From NCBI GenBank assembly GCA_936920625.1, contig CAKZHC010000016.1, forward strand, positions 1 through 64,000: DNA of 64,000 nucleotides, given 5' to 3'. Under the pieces are notes generated by a model, which saw only the letters and a program-made list of their open reading frames with translations, searched no databases and was not told the origin of the DNA. Below are positions 1-8,657 of the stretch, piece by piece. Every line of letters starts with the position of its first letter. The first letter of the stretch is position 1. The DNA is from an uncultured Enterobacteriaceae bacterium (GTDB lineage Bacteria; Pseudomonadota; Gammaproteobacteria; Enterobacterales; Enterobacteriaceae). A program made the translations under genes and the position numbers.

Positions 1-384
1 TTTTAGTACGGGATATTGTCGTCAATTTTATTGTTGAATAACGATGATTTTACTAAAAGATAAATTGCATGTAAAAATAATAAGTTAGCCATTATCATTT
101 AGAATGGCGAATAATATAATATTCAATCAGAACTGTTATACCATTATTATTCAGGTATTATATTTTAGGATAGAGTGCATTTATATTAATATTGATTAAG
201 TCAGATTCAGATAATGGTTAGGGTTTTTATATTGCTTTATGCTTCTCAACTCTACACTAACAATTATAATTGGAACTCTGGCATACCGGCATTATATCTG
301 TTCTCCAATAAATACGGCATATGGATTGTTATAAAAATTAAAGTACATTTTAATTAAAATTCATAAAATACTAGGGTACTTCCG
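1..384. other. AT-rich intergenic stretch before the flippase gene
   Basis: No credible coding frame was found. The stretch is strongly AT-rich, like the two genes that follow, so it is probably part of the same acquired glycan island. A Shine-Dalgarno-like TAGGG at about 372-376 serves the gene starting at 385. Confidence 0.5.
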
Positions 385-1644
385 ATGAAATACAGTGAAA
401 TGTCAAATGCTGCCTGGATGATGTCTGAAAAAATCATTTCAGTTTTTGGTGTAATATTTGTTATGTCTTATGTTGCAAGATCTTTTGGTCCCTCTATTTT
501 TGGGCAACTATTATTTTCAACATCTCTTTTCTCCATCATTCAGACAATTGCTGTATTTGGCACTGAGACTGTACTTTTTAAGAGCATTAGTAAAAGTGAA
601 ATGCAGGGTACCCGATTAATGTCAGTAGCCCGTCAGCTACGTTTCATTATATTACTATCAGTGCCGACTCTGATCTACGTGTGGATGACGATGAGAGAGA
701 ATTTTGCGATATTTGCATTTGCCTCTTTCCTGTCTGCTATCTTCGTTACGCAGGATATATTCAGTGTTTATAATAATGCGCGACTTAAATCGCAAATGAA
801 CACTATTGCAAATGCGGCAGGGATGCTTCTTAGTTTCTTTATTAGTTTTATTATAGCCTGGCTGAAACTGTCTCCTTTGCTGCTTTCCCTGTCCATCATC
901 TCCGTTACGCTACTACCTTATGTGATCAAACGCAGTCAGTTCCTGCGCACAACCCGACTCAATGCACCGCCGCAGCATAAGCAGAGATTTTATTTGCGTT
1001 ATCTAATGTATACGGGGTTACCACTGGCTATTTCGAGTGTCTTTATTTCTGTTCAGGTTAAGATGGCGCAGTTTTTTTTAATCGGTGTAGGATCTGAGCA
1101 TGATCTTGGTTTATTTGCTGCTGCCAACACGATTTCCGCTTCATGGATTTTCATTCCTGCGGCTATCATCACCTCCTGTTTTTCTGAAATTTTTCGCCAG
1201 CGCGATGATGTTGCCCTGAAGCTGGCAGCAAAACTGTATGGTTATGTCATCATAGTCTCCGCTGTGATGCTTCTGATAATTTCACTATCTGGTGAAAAAC
1301 TGATGATTATGCTTTATGGGCAGGATTTTTCTCAGGCAGCAAAACTCATTACTTTATTATCATGGGCAACTTGTTTTTCAGCATTAGGCACAGTCGCCTA
1401 TCGCTATATGGTTAAAGAGGGAGGGTTTAAATATCTTCTGATAAAAATAATTTGTCAGATGGTAATAAGTTTATTTATTTCCTGGTTTTTCATCAGTCAG
1501 TGGGGTCTGACTGGGGCGGCGTGGAGTGTCTTCTTCACTGAGTTACTGTCACTGACTGTGATGAATTACTTTTTCAAAAAAGGTGTCATTTTAAAAATTC
1601 AACTTTCTGCACTTAAAGTCGAAACTTATTCATGGGGGAAATAA
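385..1644 (+). CDS. Wzx-like polysaccharide/O-antigen flippase
   Basis: 419-residue, very hydrophobic protein with about a dozen predicted membrane helices spread over its whole length. This is the layout of the Wzx/polysaccharide-transport branch of the MOP exporter superfamily, which flips undecaprenyl-linked glycan units across the inner membrane. The N-terminal part (amphipathic start, then a conserved-looking RSFGPSIFGQ loop between helices 1 and 2) fits the family. The ATG at 385 has TAGGG eight bases upstream. The stop overlaps the next gene's ATG (TAATG), so the two were probably co-translated. AT-rich codon use unlike the housekeeping genes suggests acquisition. The substrate cannot be read from sequence. 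Family confidence is high; the specific glycan is unknown. Confidence 0.8.
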   Translation: MKYSEMSNAAWMMSEKIISVFGVIFVMSYVARSFGPSIFGQLLFSTSLFSIIQTIAVFGTETVLFKSISKSEMQGTRLMSVARQLRFIILLSVPTLIYVWMTMRENFAIFAFASFLSAIFVTQDIFSVYNNARLKSQMNTIANAAGMLLSFFISFIIAWLKLSPLLLSLSIISVTLLPYVIKRSQFLRTTRLNAPPQHKQRFYLRYLMYTGLPLAISSVFISVQVKMAQFFLIGVGSEHDLGLFAAANTISASWIFIPAAIITSCFSEIFRQRDDVALKLAAKLYGYVIIVSAVMLLIISLSGEKLMIMLYGQDFSQAAKLITLLSWATCFSALGTVAYRYMVKEGGFKYLLIKIICQMVISLFISWFFISQWGLTGAAWSVFFTELLSLTVMNYFFKKGVILKIQLSALKVETYSWGK

Positions 1645-2584
1645 TGGCAAAGTTAAAGAAAGAGATACGAAAAACTCTGAGTTATCTGATAAAAAAAATG
1701 CCGTGGTCTTATCAGGATCGTATTATAATACTTTCAAAAAATTACCTAATATCCGGGATCCCCACCTTTTTACTGAGAAGATTCTTTACAGAAAGACTGT
1801 TGATGGAGAATATGTGCGCTATGGAAACTTATCAGATAAAATCCTCGTTCGTGACTATATAACCTCTGAGATTGGTAGTGAATACCTTATTCCTCTGCTG
1901 CATCAAACTGATAATCCGGCAACATTATTGAGTCTGGGAACATTAAAAAATACCGTAATAAAGCCAAATCATGGTTCTGGTATGGTAGAGATTCTGCTTA
2001 AGGAACCTGATGTCTACCAAAGAAATCTTCTGGTAGATCGCTGTAGCGAGTGGCTAAAATAGGATTTTTCTCATCAATCGCGGGAAATTCATTATCGCTA
2101 TATTTTTCCTCGTATTTTAGTGGAGAAATATATAGGTGATGGCGGCTTTGGTGCAGTGGATTATAAATTTCATATGTTCAACAAAAAAAATGGAAACTTT
2201 GAGTACGTTTTGCAGGTTATCTATAATCGCAAAGAGACCAGAGCGCTATCAATGCTTTTCTATGTTAATAATCTTAAAAACTGTTTTCATAAAATTCGTG
2301 ATACCGGTATGGATATCAGTGGCGAGCTCCCCCTTCTTGAACAGGCTCTGGAGCTGAGCAAGGTTCTTGCAAGAAATTTCGATTATGTACGCGTAGACTG
2401 GTATATATATCAGGATGTTATTTTCTTCGGTGAGCTGACATTTACTCCAGGAGCAGGTATGGTCACTGGCCTGGAGAATGGACTTGATCAAATGATGGGC
2501 GATATGTGGCTACAGGATTCTAAACGAAGGCAGGGCACAAACCAGACTGATAGCGCAATGCCAGTGGTAGTAAAAAAAGTATAA
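1644..2584 (+). pseudogene. TupA-like ATP-grasp glycan-modifying enzyme, broken by a frameshift and an amber codon
   Basis: Three fragments join into one product of about 313 residues that resembles the TupA-like ATP-grasp family found in capsule and O-antigen loci. Recognisable pieces are RDPHLFTEKILYRK, the LSDKILVRDYI segment, IKPNHGSGM (nucleotide-binding loop), and a C-terminal VRVDWY...GELTFTPGAGM segment typical of the ATP-grasp metal-binding end. The N-terminus runs in one frame from the ATG at 1644, behind a GGGGGAA ribosome site. The frame changes near the A6 run at about 1730-1740, consistent with loss of one base. An in-frame TAG at 2060-2062 then interrupts the second frame, which reopens directly after it. 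Two independent lesions make a true pseudogene more likely than a read error. It was probably co-expressed with the flippase. Confidence 0.7.
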
Positions 2585-2743
2585 AAATGGAAAACAGCCC
2601 GAAGCTGCCAGCTGCCAAATCGCGCAATCCGCTTATTAATCGTTAGTCAGCCGGCAGCATGCGAACTATACAAGTGCTGTTGCCTTAAGCTGTCTGGGCA
2701 GTTGATTTTGGCACCTGTAGATATCGATGATGAAGCCAGATGT
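2585..2743. other. Short spacer, no gene seen
   Basis: No coding frame or convincing terminator was found between the broken ATP-grasp gene and the oppositely oriented yjcB. It marks the junction between the AT-rich glycan island and the conserved backbone. Confidence 0.4.
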
Positions 2744-3028
2744 TTAATTGGCTGGCGGCTCAGCCGTAATGCGGCAGATCACTTTCATAACGGTTTCTTT
2801 GACTGAATGCCAGAATACTCCCACATCGCTAAGGCTGACAGCGATGCCTAGCAGGCCGGTGACAAACCAGCAGGAGACGCCAATGCCAATCCCGGTGAAA
2901 ATAAGCGCCAGTCCATAAAGATTTTTCTGACAACATTTGGTGTGAAATATGCTGGAAAAAAACATGATTACCGCGCTCAGCAGTCCCCACCTCATCGATA
3001 CCAGACTGATTGTTAAGCTACCTATCAT
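2744..3028 (-). CDS. yjcB: YjcB family small membrane protein
   Basis: 94-residue hydrophobic protein. The opening LVSMRWGLLSAVIMFFSS and the middle GLALIFTGIGIGVSCWF follow the E. coli YjcB pattern (93 residues), with two to three membrane spans. Its function is unknown in all species. Context supports the call: in E. coli yjcB lies near ssb, pdeC, soxS, soxR and ghxP, and here ghxP and yjcE follow. pdeC and soxRS, which should sit between, are absent. Transcription runs leftwards, away from ghxP. Confidence 0.7.
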   Translation of the reverse strand: MIGSLTISLVSMRWGLLSAVIMFFSSIFHTKCCQKNLYGLALIFTGIGIGVSCWFVTGLLGIAVSLSDVGVFWHSVKETVMKVICRITAEPPAN

Positions 3029-3519
3029 AATCAGATTAACTCTCTCCGGGTGCCAGTAAAGATCATTTATTAACAGTCAAAAAGACGGTCAACGCGATGC
3101 TGTTCATCTCCATTGCATGTCAATTATTGTGATATACATCACAATAATTCGCCAAATCAGGCAAGTATGAGAATTTTTTTGGCTTTCTGTCTGCAACCTT
3201 GCTGGCAGGATATATCGGCATAGCTATCAGATTATTAACGTCAGGTATCCACCGCTGCTTTAATATAAAATAATAGTAAGGCAGGATGTTGTTGAGCATC
3301 GGGGATGCGGACATATAATGATAAAGTAGTATAGACAACATCTGGTATTCACAATCATGGCTACAGTGGGCATCTGGATCCGACTCAGACCCGAAAAATC
3401 CATTTGATAACTGATAAAGCAGGGCTCTGCCTGCGACTGATAGTTGAAAATTGGGAAAGCAAGCCTGATAATCGCCAGCCGGCGAGCCAGTTACACATCG
3501 ATATTTTCAGGAAAATAGT
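3029..3519. other. Spacer where pdeC/soxRS would lie; carries a CRP-type palindrome
   Basis: About 490 bases separate the divergent yjcB and ghxP genes. I see no remnant of pdeC, soxS or soxR. A 73-codon leftward frame (3120-3341) has no family resemblance and is not called. The notable element is the palindrome at 3122-3149. Confidence 0.5.
3122..3149. promoter_or_regulatory. Perfect CRP-type site inside a 28-bp palindrome
   Basis: The core at 3128-3143 reads TGTGATATACATCACA, an exact TGTGA-N6-TCACA cAMP receptor protein consensus. The symmetry extends to 12 perfectly matched bases per arm (AATTATTGTGAT and its complement). It lies in the divergent yjcB/ghxP spacer, about 370 bases before the ghxP start and about 95 bases before the yjcB start, so either could be controlled. 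FNR has a related half-site (TTGAT), but these half-sites are CRP-like. Confidence 0.65.
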
Positions 3520-4870
3520 ATGCCGGAACCATCTTTAAAGCAGAGCTCAAAACTGGAAACCTGGTTCAGCATCACTGTGCGTGGTAGTAGCCTGCGCCAG
3601 GAAATTATTGCTGACCTGACGACTTTTCTGGCGATGGTCTACTCAGTCATTGTGGTCCCCAAGATGCTGGGGCAGGCTGGATTTCCACCGGATGCCGTAT
3701 TTGTCGCGACCTGCCTCGTAGCAGGGACAGGTTCTATCGTTATGGGGATATGGGCCAATCTGCCGCTGGCGATAGGCTGTGCTATCTCTCTTACTGCTTT
3801 CACCGCCTTTAACTTGATGACCAGGGAGGATATGAGTATCCCTGTCGCGCTGGGCGCTGTATTTCTAATGGGTGTCCTGTTTACGATAATTTCAGTTACC
3901 GGCATTCGTGGCTGGATATTACGCCATTTGCCGACGGGAATTGCTCAGGGTACGGGAATTGGCATCGGCCTGTTTTTACTGTTGATCGCTGCCAGTGGCG
4001 TTAATCTGGTAGTGAAAAATTCTAACGTGGGATTGCCCGTCATGCTTGGCGATATCACCAGCTTTCCGGTAGTGATGACGTTACTTGGGCTGGCAACTAT
4101 TATCGGTCTGGAGAAAATGCGGGTACCGGGCAGTATCCTGCTAACCATTATTGCTATCTCGGTAGCAGGAGTGATTTTTGATCCTGCTATTCGATATCAG
4201 GGATGGTTTGCTCTGCCCACACTGAATGACGGACAGGGCAAATCGCTGTTCCTGAGTATGGATGTCCGAGGTGCATTAAGTCTCAGCCTGATGCCGGGCG
4301 TGCTGGCACTGGTCATGACGGCTGTGTTCGATGCAACAGGAACCATTCGCGCTGTGGCTGGACAAGCGAACCTGCTGGATGAAAGAGGGCAAAATTATTA
4401 ACAGTGGCAGAGCGCTCACTACTGACTCCCTGAGTAGTGTGTTGTCGTCGGTCGTAGGTGCGGCTCCCGCAGCAGTATACATTGAATCTGCAGCTGGGGC
4501 TGTTGCGGGCGGTAAAACCGGGCTGACAGCAGTCACCGTTGGTGTGCTCTTCTTGTTGCTGCTTTTTTTATCACCCCTGGCTTATCTGGTGCCGGGATAT
4601 GCTACCGCACCCGCACTGATGTATGTCGGTTTACTGATGCTGAGGAATGTCTCACAGCTGGATTTTACTGATTTTGTTGATGCTATGGCGGGGCTGATAA
4701 CAGCCGTATTTATCGTCCTGACCAGTAATATTGTAACGGGCATTATGTTAGGGTACAGCACTCTGGTCACTGGCCGCCTTGTGGCGCTAGAGTTTGATAA
4801 GCTCAATATGGGTACGGTAATCATTGCTGTGATCCTGGCCGCATTTTATGCTGCCGGACTGGCAGTCTGA
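3520..4870 (+). pseudogene. ghxP: GhxP guanine/hypoxanthine permease, frameshifted
   Basis: AzgA-type purine transporter of the NCS2 family (E. coli GhxP/YjcD, 449 residues), importing guanine and hypoxanthine with protons. Residues 1-290 lie in one frame, including the typical [20 protein letters not shown] start and the [22 protein letters not shown] segment. The rest, from [12 protein letters not shown] to the end at 4870, lies one frame over. Removing one A from the A4 run at 4391-4394 gives GQIINSGR and restores exactly 449 residues. The lesion splits the protein after the membrane segment that carries conserved substrate-binding residues, so function is probably lost unless this is a sequencing error. 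AGGA at 3509-3512 supports the ATG at 3520. yjcE follows after about 140 bases. Confidence 0.85.
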
Positions 4871-5013
4871 CAATAAAAATCTCTCATCTCCTTATCTTGC
4901 ATGTATCTGCTATTTCTCGTCAGAAAGTTTTTTTGGTTTACTATTTTAGTGGTGGCAGATATCTGACGTTGTCACTGTTTACACGCCTTCTGATAAGGAG
5001 CCTGGCGCAAAAT

Positions 5014-6663
5014 ATGGAAACCTTTTTTACAATTCTTATCATGATCCTCGCCGTGTCGCTTTCTGGTGTTGTGGTGCGTATGACGCCATTTCAGATCCCG
5101 CTACCGTTAGCACAAATCATGCTAGGGGCGGTACTGGCATGGCCAAAAATTGGACTGCATGTGGATTTCGACCCCGATCTGTTTTTAGTGCTGTTTATTC
5201 CCCCCCTGCTGTTTGCTGATGGCTGGAAGACTCCCACCAGCGAATTTTTCCATCACGGACGCGAAATTATCGGGCTGGCACTGGTGCTGGTGCTGATTAC
5301 CGTTGTCGGGATTGGCTATTTAATCTACTGGCTGGTACCGGGTATACCACTGATCCCTGCTTTTGCTCTGGCGGCGGTGCTGTCACCGACAGATGCTGTT
5401 GCGCTTTCAGGGATCGTAGGTGAAGGGCGTATTCCAAAGAAGATCATGGCAATCTTACAGGGTGAAGCGCTAATGAACGATGCCTCCGGGCTGGTTTCTC
5501 TTAAATTTGCTGTTGCTGTTGCGATGGGCACCATGGTTTTCACTATTTCAGGTGCGACTGTTGAATTTCTCAAAGTTGCGCTGGGAGGCCTGCTGGCTGG
5601 GATTATTGTCTGCCTGCTTTATGGTCGTTCACTGCGTTTGTTAAGCCGCTGGAGCAGCGATGACCCGGCAACCCAAACAGTGCTGTTGTTGCTGTTGCCT
5701 TTCGCTTCTTATCTGATTGCCGAACATATAGGTGTTTCTGGTATCCTGGCTGCTGTTGCTGCGGGAATGACGATTACCCGTTCAGGCATTATGCGGCAGG
5801 CACCACTGGCTATGCGTTTACGTGCTAATGGCTCTTGGCATATGCTGGAGTTCGTCTTCAACGGCATGGTATTCCTCATGCTTGGATTACAACTGCCTGA
5901 CATTCTCAAGGTTTCCATAAGACAAGCCCATGACGACCCTAATGTTGAACTCTGGATGCTGGTTGGCAGTATTGCAGTGGTGTACGTTGCGCTAATGGTA
6001 GTACGTTTTGGCTGGTTATGGGTAATGCAACGGGTTAGTCAGCGGCTGCTAAAGAACAATCCCATGGAGTTTAGCCACTACTCTACTCATGAACTGTTAA
6101 TTGCTACTTTTGCAGGTGTGCGAGGAGCTATTACGCTTGCAGGCGTGCTCTCAATTCCGTATTTCCTCTCGAATGGTACGCTTTTCCCTGCACGCTATGA
6201 ACTGGTCTTTATCGCCACCGGCGTTATTCTCTTTTCACTCATCGTTGGTGTGATGGTACTGCCGCTATTATTGCGTTCGGTTGTAACCATCGACAAAACA
6301 AAGAATCGCTACGAAATGCAGACCGCACGGGCAATCATGGCAGATACGGCCATTGACAGCCTTCACAGAATGGAAGCGCGTCTTGTTGAAGATACCAGCG
6401 AAAATATAGATCCTGAACTGGTGAAAGAGGTCAGTTCACGCGTTATCGGATTGATGCGGCGTCGCGCGGATGGCAAAAATGACGTTGAGGCCTCTCTGCT
6501 GGCAGAAAATCTTGAGCGCCGTTTTCGCCTGACTGCATTACGGGCTGAGCGTGGAGAGGTGTATCATCTGCGCGCGACTAAGCAAATTACCAGCGAGACA
6601 ATGCGAAAGCTATTACACGATCTTGATCTGCTGGAGTCACTGCTGGTTGAAAAAGAGGAGTGA
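5014..6663 (+). CDS. yjcE: Na+(K+)/H+ antiporter of the CPA1 family (YjcE)
   Basis: 549 residues when started at the ATG at 5014, the same length as E. coli YjcE; an upstream extension in the same frame starts at 4897 but has no family match. The first ~420 residues form the multi-helix sodium/hydrogen exchanger domain, with FIPPLLFADGW, the LAAVLSPTDAVALSGIVGEGRIPKK region and the GEALMNDASGL motif holding the Asn-Asp pair used in ion exchange. The C-terminal ~120 residues are a charged cytoplasmic tail ending in a helical segment. AAGGAG lies 13 bases before the start, a little far. Role: inner-membrane cation/proton exchange for pH and salt balance. The neighbourhood (ghxP before, acs after) is as in E. 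coli. Confidence 0.9.
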   Translation: METFFTILIMILAVSLSGVVVRMTPFQIPLPLAQIMLGAVLAWPKIGLHVDFDPDLFLVLFIPPLLFADGWKTPTSEFFHHGREIIGLALVLVLITVVGIGYLIYWLVPGIPLIPAFALAAVLSPTDAVALSGIVGEGRIPKKIMAILQGEALMNDASGLVSLKFAVAVAMGTMVFTISGATVEFLKVALGGLLAGIIVCLLYGRSLRLLSRWSSDDPATQTVLLLLLPFASYLIAEHIGVSGILAAVAAGMTITRSGIMRQAPLAMRLRANGSWHMLEFVFNGMVFLMLGLQLPDILKVSIRQAHDDPNVELWMLVGSIAVVYVALMVVRFGWLWVMQRVSQRLLKNNPMEFSHYSTHELLIATFAGVRGAITLAGVLSIPYFLSNGTLFPARYELVFIATGVILFSLIVGVMVLPLLLRSVVTIDKTKNRYEMQTARAIMADTAIDSLHRMEARLVEDTSENIDPELVKEVSSRVIGLMRRRADGKNDVEASLLAENLERRFRLTALRAERGEVYHLRATKQITSETMRKLLHDLDLLESLLVEKEE

Positions 6664-7039
6664 TTTATACCCTGTAGCGGAATTAATTATGCCTGCTACT
6701 TCATTGCTGGGATTATATCTAATACTCCCCTAAAATCAGTAAGCCATTCTGATGATTTTTGACAGGATCTGCTGTGTTGAATTTGTCAGATTTTACTTAT
6801 CCGGCAATGACGGATGCTGGCATCTCAGGCAGGAATCGTTGGAAGAGAGAAGGGCGGCCATTCTCACTCTTGAGAAATAATGTATTGCAATTTGTTGTTC
6901 TTAAGCTGTAAAAATGCGCTATCATGGCCTGCGATAATATCTGGTTTTCCAGAGAGTTAGCCATCATCAGTGTGCACCGTGCAGGTATAGCCGGTATGAT
7001 GGTACAGGCTAAATTAAGCGGCTACTTCGGAGAGGCACG
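6664..7039. other. Intergenic region upstream of the first yfaZ-like gene
   Basis: No gene seen. The last ~80 bases resemble the leader of the second yfaZ-like gene (shared GGTATAGCCG, then an A/T-rich stretch and CGGAGA), so the duplication that made the pair included upstream DNA and probably the promoter. Confidence 0.5.
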
Positions 7040-7585
7040 TTGAAAACAAAAATGACTCTTATCAGTTGTGCGGCATTGTTACTAGTGGCGACATCCGTTC
7101 AGGCTATCGAAGGCGCGATGGATATAGGCAAGAACTACACCAATCTGACCATAGGGCTTGGTACGAACAGCCCCGGATTTTTTCTTGCTGGCAACTGGCT
7201 GCGTAGCAACCATGATGGCAACATGAGTGCGCTGGCGCTGGGTTACCGTATCGAAGCAGGCGGACTGACCATTGCGCCGAGTTTAAGGGGAATGTATATC
7301 GATCCTCGCCATGATAAAAGCGGTTATGCCAGTGGGCTGGGAGTGGATGCCAGCTTTGCGTTTGATGATATGTTTGGTATATACGGTAATTACTACTGGT
7401 CGCCTGAGAGCATGGCAAATAATGTTAAATCTTTCCATGAAATCGGGGGTGGTTTCAGCTTTACTCCCATCTCCTTACTCAAGGTACGAATTGGTTATCA
7501 GTATTTAAAACTCAGGAGTAAATCAGGTAGTAAAGATAGCGTTCTGTCTGATGGCCCCTATATTGGCGCTTCTCTGCTTTTATAA
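7040..7585 (+). CDS. YfaZ-family outer-membrane porin, copy 1 (TTG start)
   Basis: 181 residues. The N-terminus is a signal peptide (Lys-rich start, hydrophobic core, cleavage after SVQA). The mature part is a small beta-barrel pattern with the YfaZ signature segments GKNYTNLTIGLGT near the start and DGPYIGASL at the end. YfaZ is a predicted outer-membrane barrel of unproven transport role. The start is TTG at 7040, preceded by CGGAGAGG with seven-base spacing. It aligns with the ATG of the second copy, so the rare start is real rather than a truncated frame. It is a tandem duplicate of the gene at 7963, with matching leader and trailing hairpin. It replaces actP/yjcH in the expected position next to acs. 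Confidence 0.8.
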   Translation: MKTKMTLISCAALLLVATSVQAIEGAMDIGKNYTNLTIGLGTNSPGFFLAGNWLRSNHDGNMSALALGYRIEAGGLTIAPSLRGMYIDPRHDKSGYASGLGVDASFAFDDMFGIYGNYYWSPESMANNVKSFHEIGGGFSFTPISLLKVRIGYQYLKLRSKSGSKDSVLSDGPYIGASLLL

Positions 7586-7962
7586 CAGTGATCAATACTG
7601 AGCTGGCGTACGGGCATAGTTAATCTGCAATCTGCATCAATGATTATTACATTATCTCTGGCGTGATAGCGGTGTGTCTGTCACGCTGGCCTCGCTTTCT
7701 GACAACAGACCACAATTAATTTTTGGCTGAGTTTCCACTATCTTTTCAGATATTTTCATTCTCCAATTCTCTGTTTAACAATCTGCAAACGGTTGCATAA
7801 TGCGCTGCTGGAGTTGATATCCTCTAATAAAAAAAAGTACTACGCTGGCGTAGTTATTATTTATTTTCTGGTAAATTAACCATCGTGTTAGGGTAAACCG
7901 TTTGGGTATAGCCGCAATAATGGTCTGGCTTAGAATAAAGCAGTTAAATCGGAGAAAATAGA
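7586..7962. other. Spacer between the yfaZ-like copies, with a hairpin
   Basis: No gene seen. A stem-loop at about 7661-7692 (GGCGTGA pairing with TCACGCT) matches the position and sequence of the stronger hairpin after copy 2, so it is a duplicated 3' element. The end of the spacer is the promoter/leader of copy 2. Confidence 0.5.
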
Positions 7963-8517
7963 ATGAAAATAAAAATAACTATTACTGGTTGCGCAGCGTT
8001 GTTACTGTTTGCAACATCTGTTCAGGCGTTCGAAGGCTCAGTAAATGCAGGCAGGAAATACACTGATTTAACTGTCGGGTTTGGGACACTCAGCCCAGGC
8101 GTATTTCTTGCCGGTGACTACTTGCAAAGCAGGAATGATCAGTGGTTGGTTGGTCTGACTCTGGGTTACCGTTTTGAAGTGGATGGACTAACAATTGGGC
8201 CAGCTGTGAGAGGAGTGATAGTAGAACCTCGTAATGGTAAAAGCGGTTCTGCTAAATTACTGGGCGTAGATGCCAGCTATGCTTTTAATGATATGTTTGG
8301 TGTATACGGCAGTTATTACAGATCACCGAGCCTGCCAGAAAAGATAAAATCTTACAACGCAGTCAGGCATGAAATAGAGGGAGGGTTCAGCTTCTCCCCT
8401 ATGCCGTTATTTAATGTGCGCATTGGTTATCAGTATTTAGAAATTAAGGGTAAAAATAGTGGCAAAAATAGTATTATGGCCGACGGCCCCTACATTGGTG
8501 CTTCTCTGCTTTTATAA
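7963..8517 (+). CDS. yfaZ: YfaZ-family outer-membrane porin, copy 2
   Basis: 184 residues with a clear signal peptide cleaved after SVQA, then a barrel with the same motifs as copy 1 (GRKYTDLTVGFGT, VDASYAFNDMFGVYGSYY, GYQYLEI, DGPYIGASLLL). Start ATG at 7963, after CGGAGAAAATAGA. The two copies have diverged in the surface-loop-like central parts more than at the ends, as expected for barrels under drift or changing surface exposure. It converges on acs, with a bidirectional-looking hairpin between. The YfaZ family call is firm; substrate and role are unknown. Confidence 0.85.
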   Translation: MKIKITITGCAALLLFATSVQAFEGSVNAGRKYTDLTVGFGTLSPGVFLAGDYLQSRNDQWLVGLTLGYRFEVDGLTIGPAVRGVIVEPRNGKSGSAKLLGVDASYAFNDMFGVYGSYYRSPSLPEKIKSYNAVRHEIEGGFSFSPMPLFNVRIGYQYLEIKGKNSGKNSIMADGPYIGASLLL

Positions 8518-8587
8518 CAGCGATTAACATTCAAGTGGTGGGTAAGACTATAACGAATTTATAATCTGTTATCAGCAATCTTTATCT

Positions 8588-8619
8588 CTGGCGTGACGGC
8601 ATGATGTCCGTCACGCCAG
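8588..8619. terminator. Hairpin between converging yfaZ-like and acs genes
   Basis: CTGGCGTGACGG and its exact complement CCGTCACGCCAG form a 12-bp stem around an 8-base loop. Neither side has a strong T tract, so it may be an intrinsic terminator of weak type or an mRNA-stabilising end. A shorter version follows copy 1. Confidence 0.55.
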
Positions 8620-8657
8620 CCCTTAACGTACAACTACGGTTGCAGTTTCTGATGTCA

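Noticed and set aside
3120..3341. 73-codon leftward frame between yjcB and ghxP
   Set aside because: It ends within the CRP-type palindrome, has no family resemblance and lacks a convincing start.
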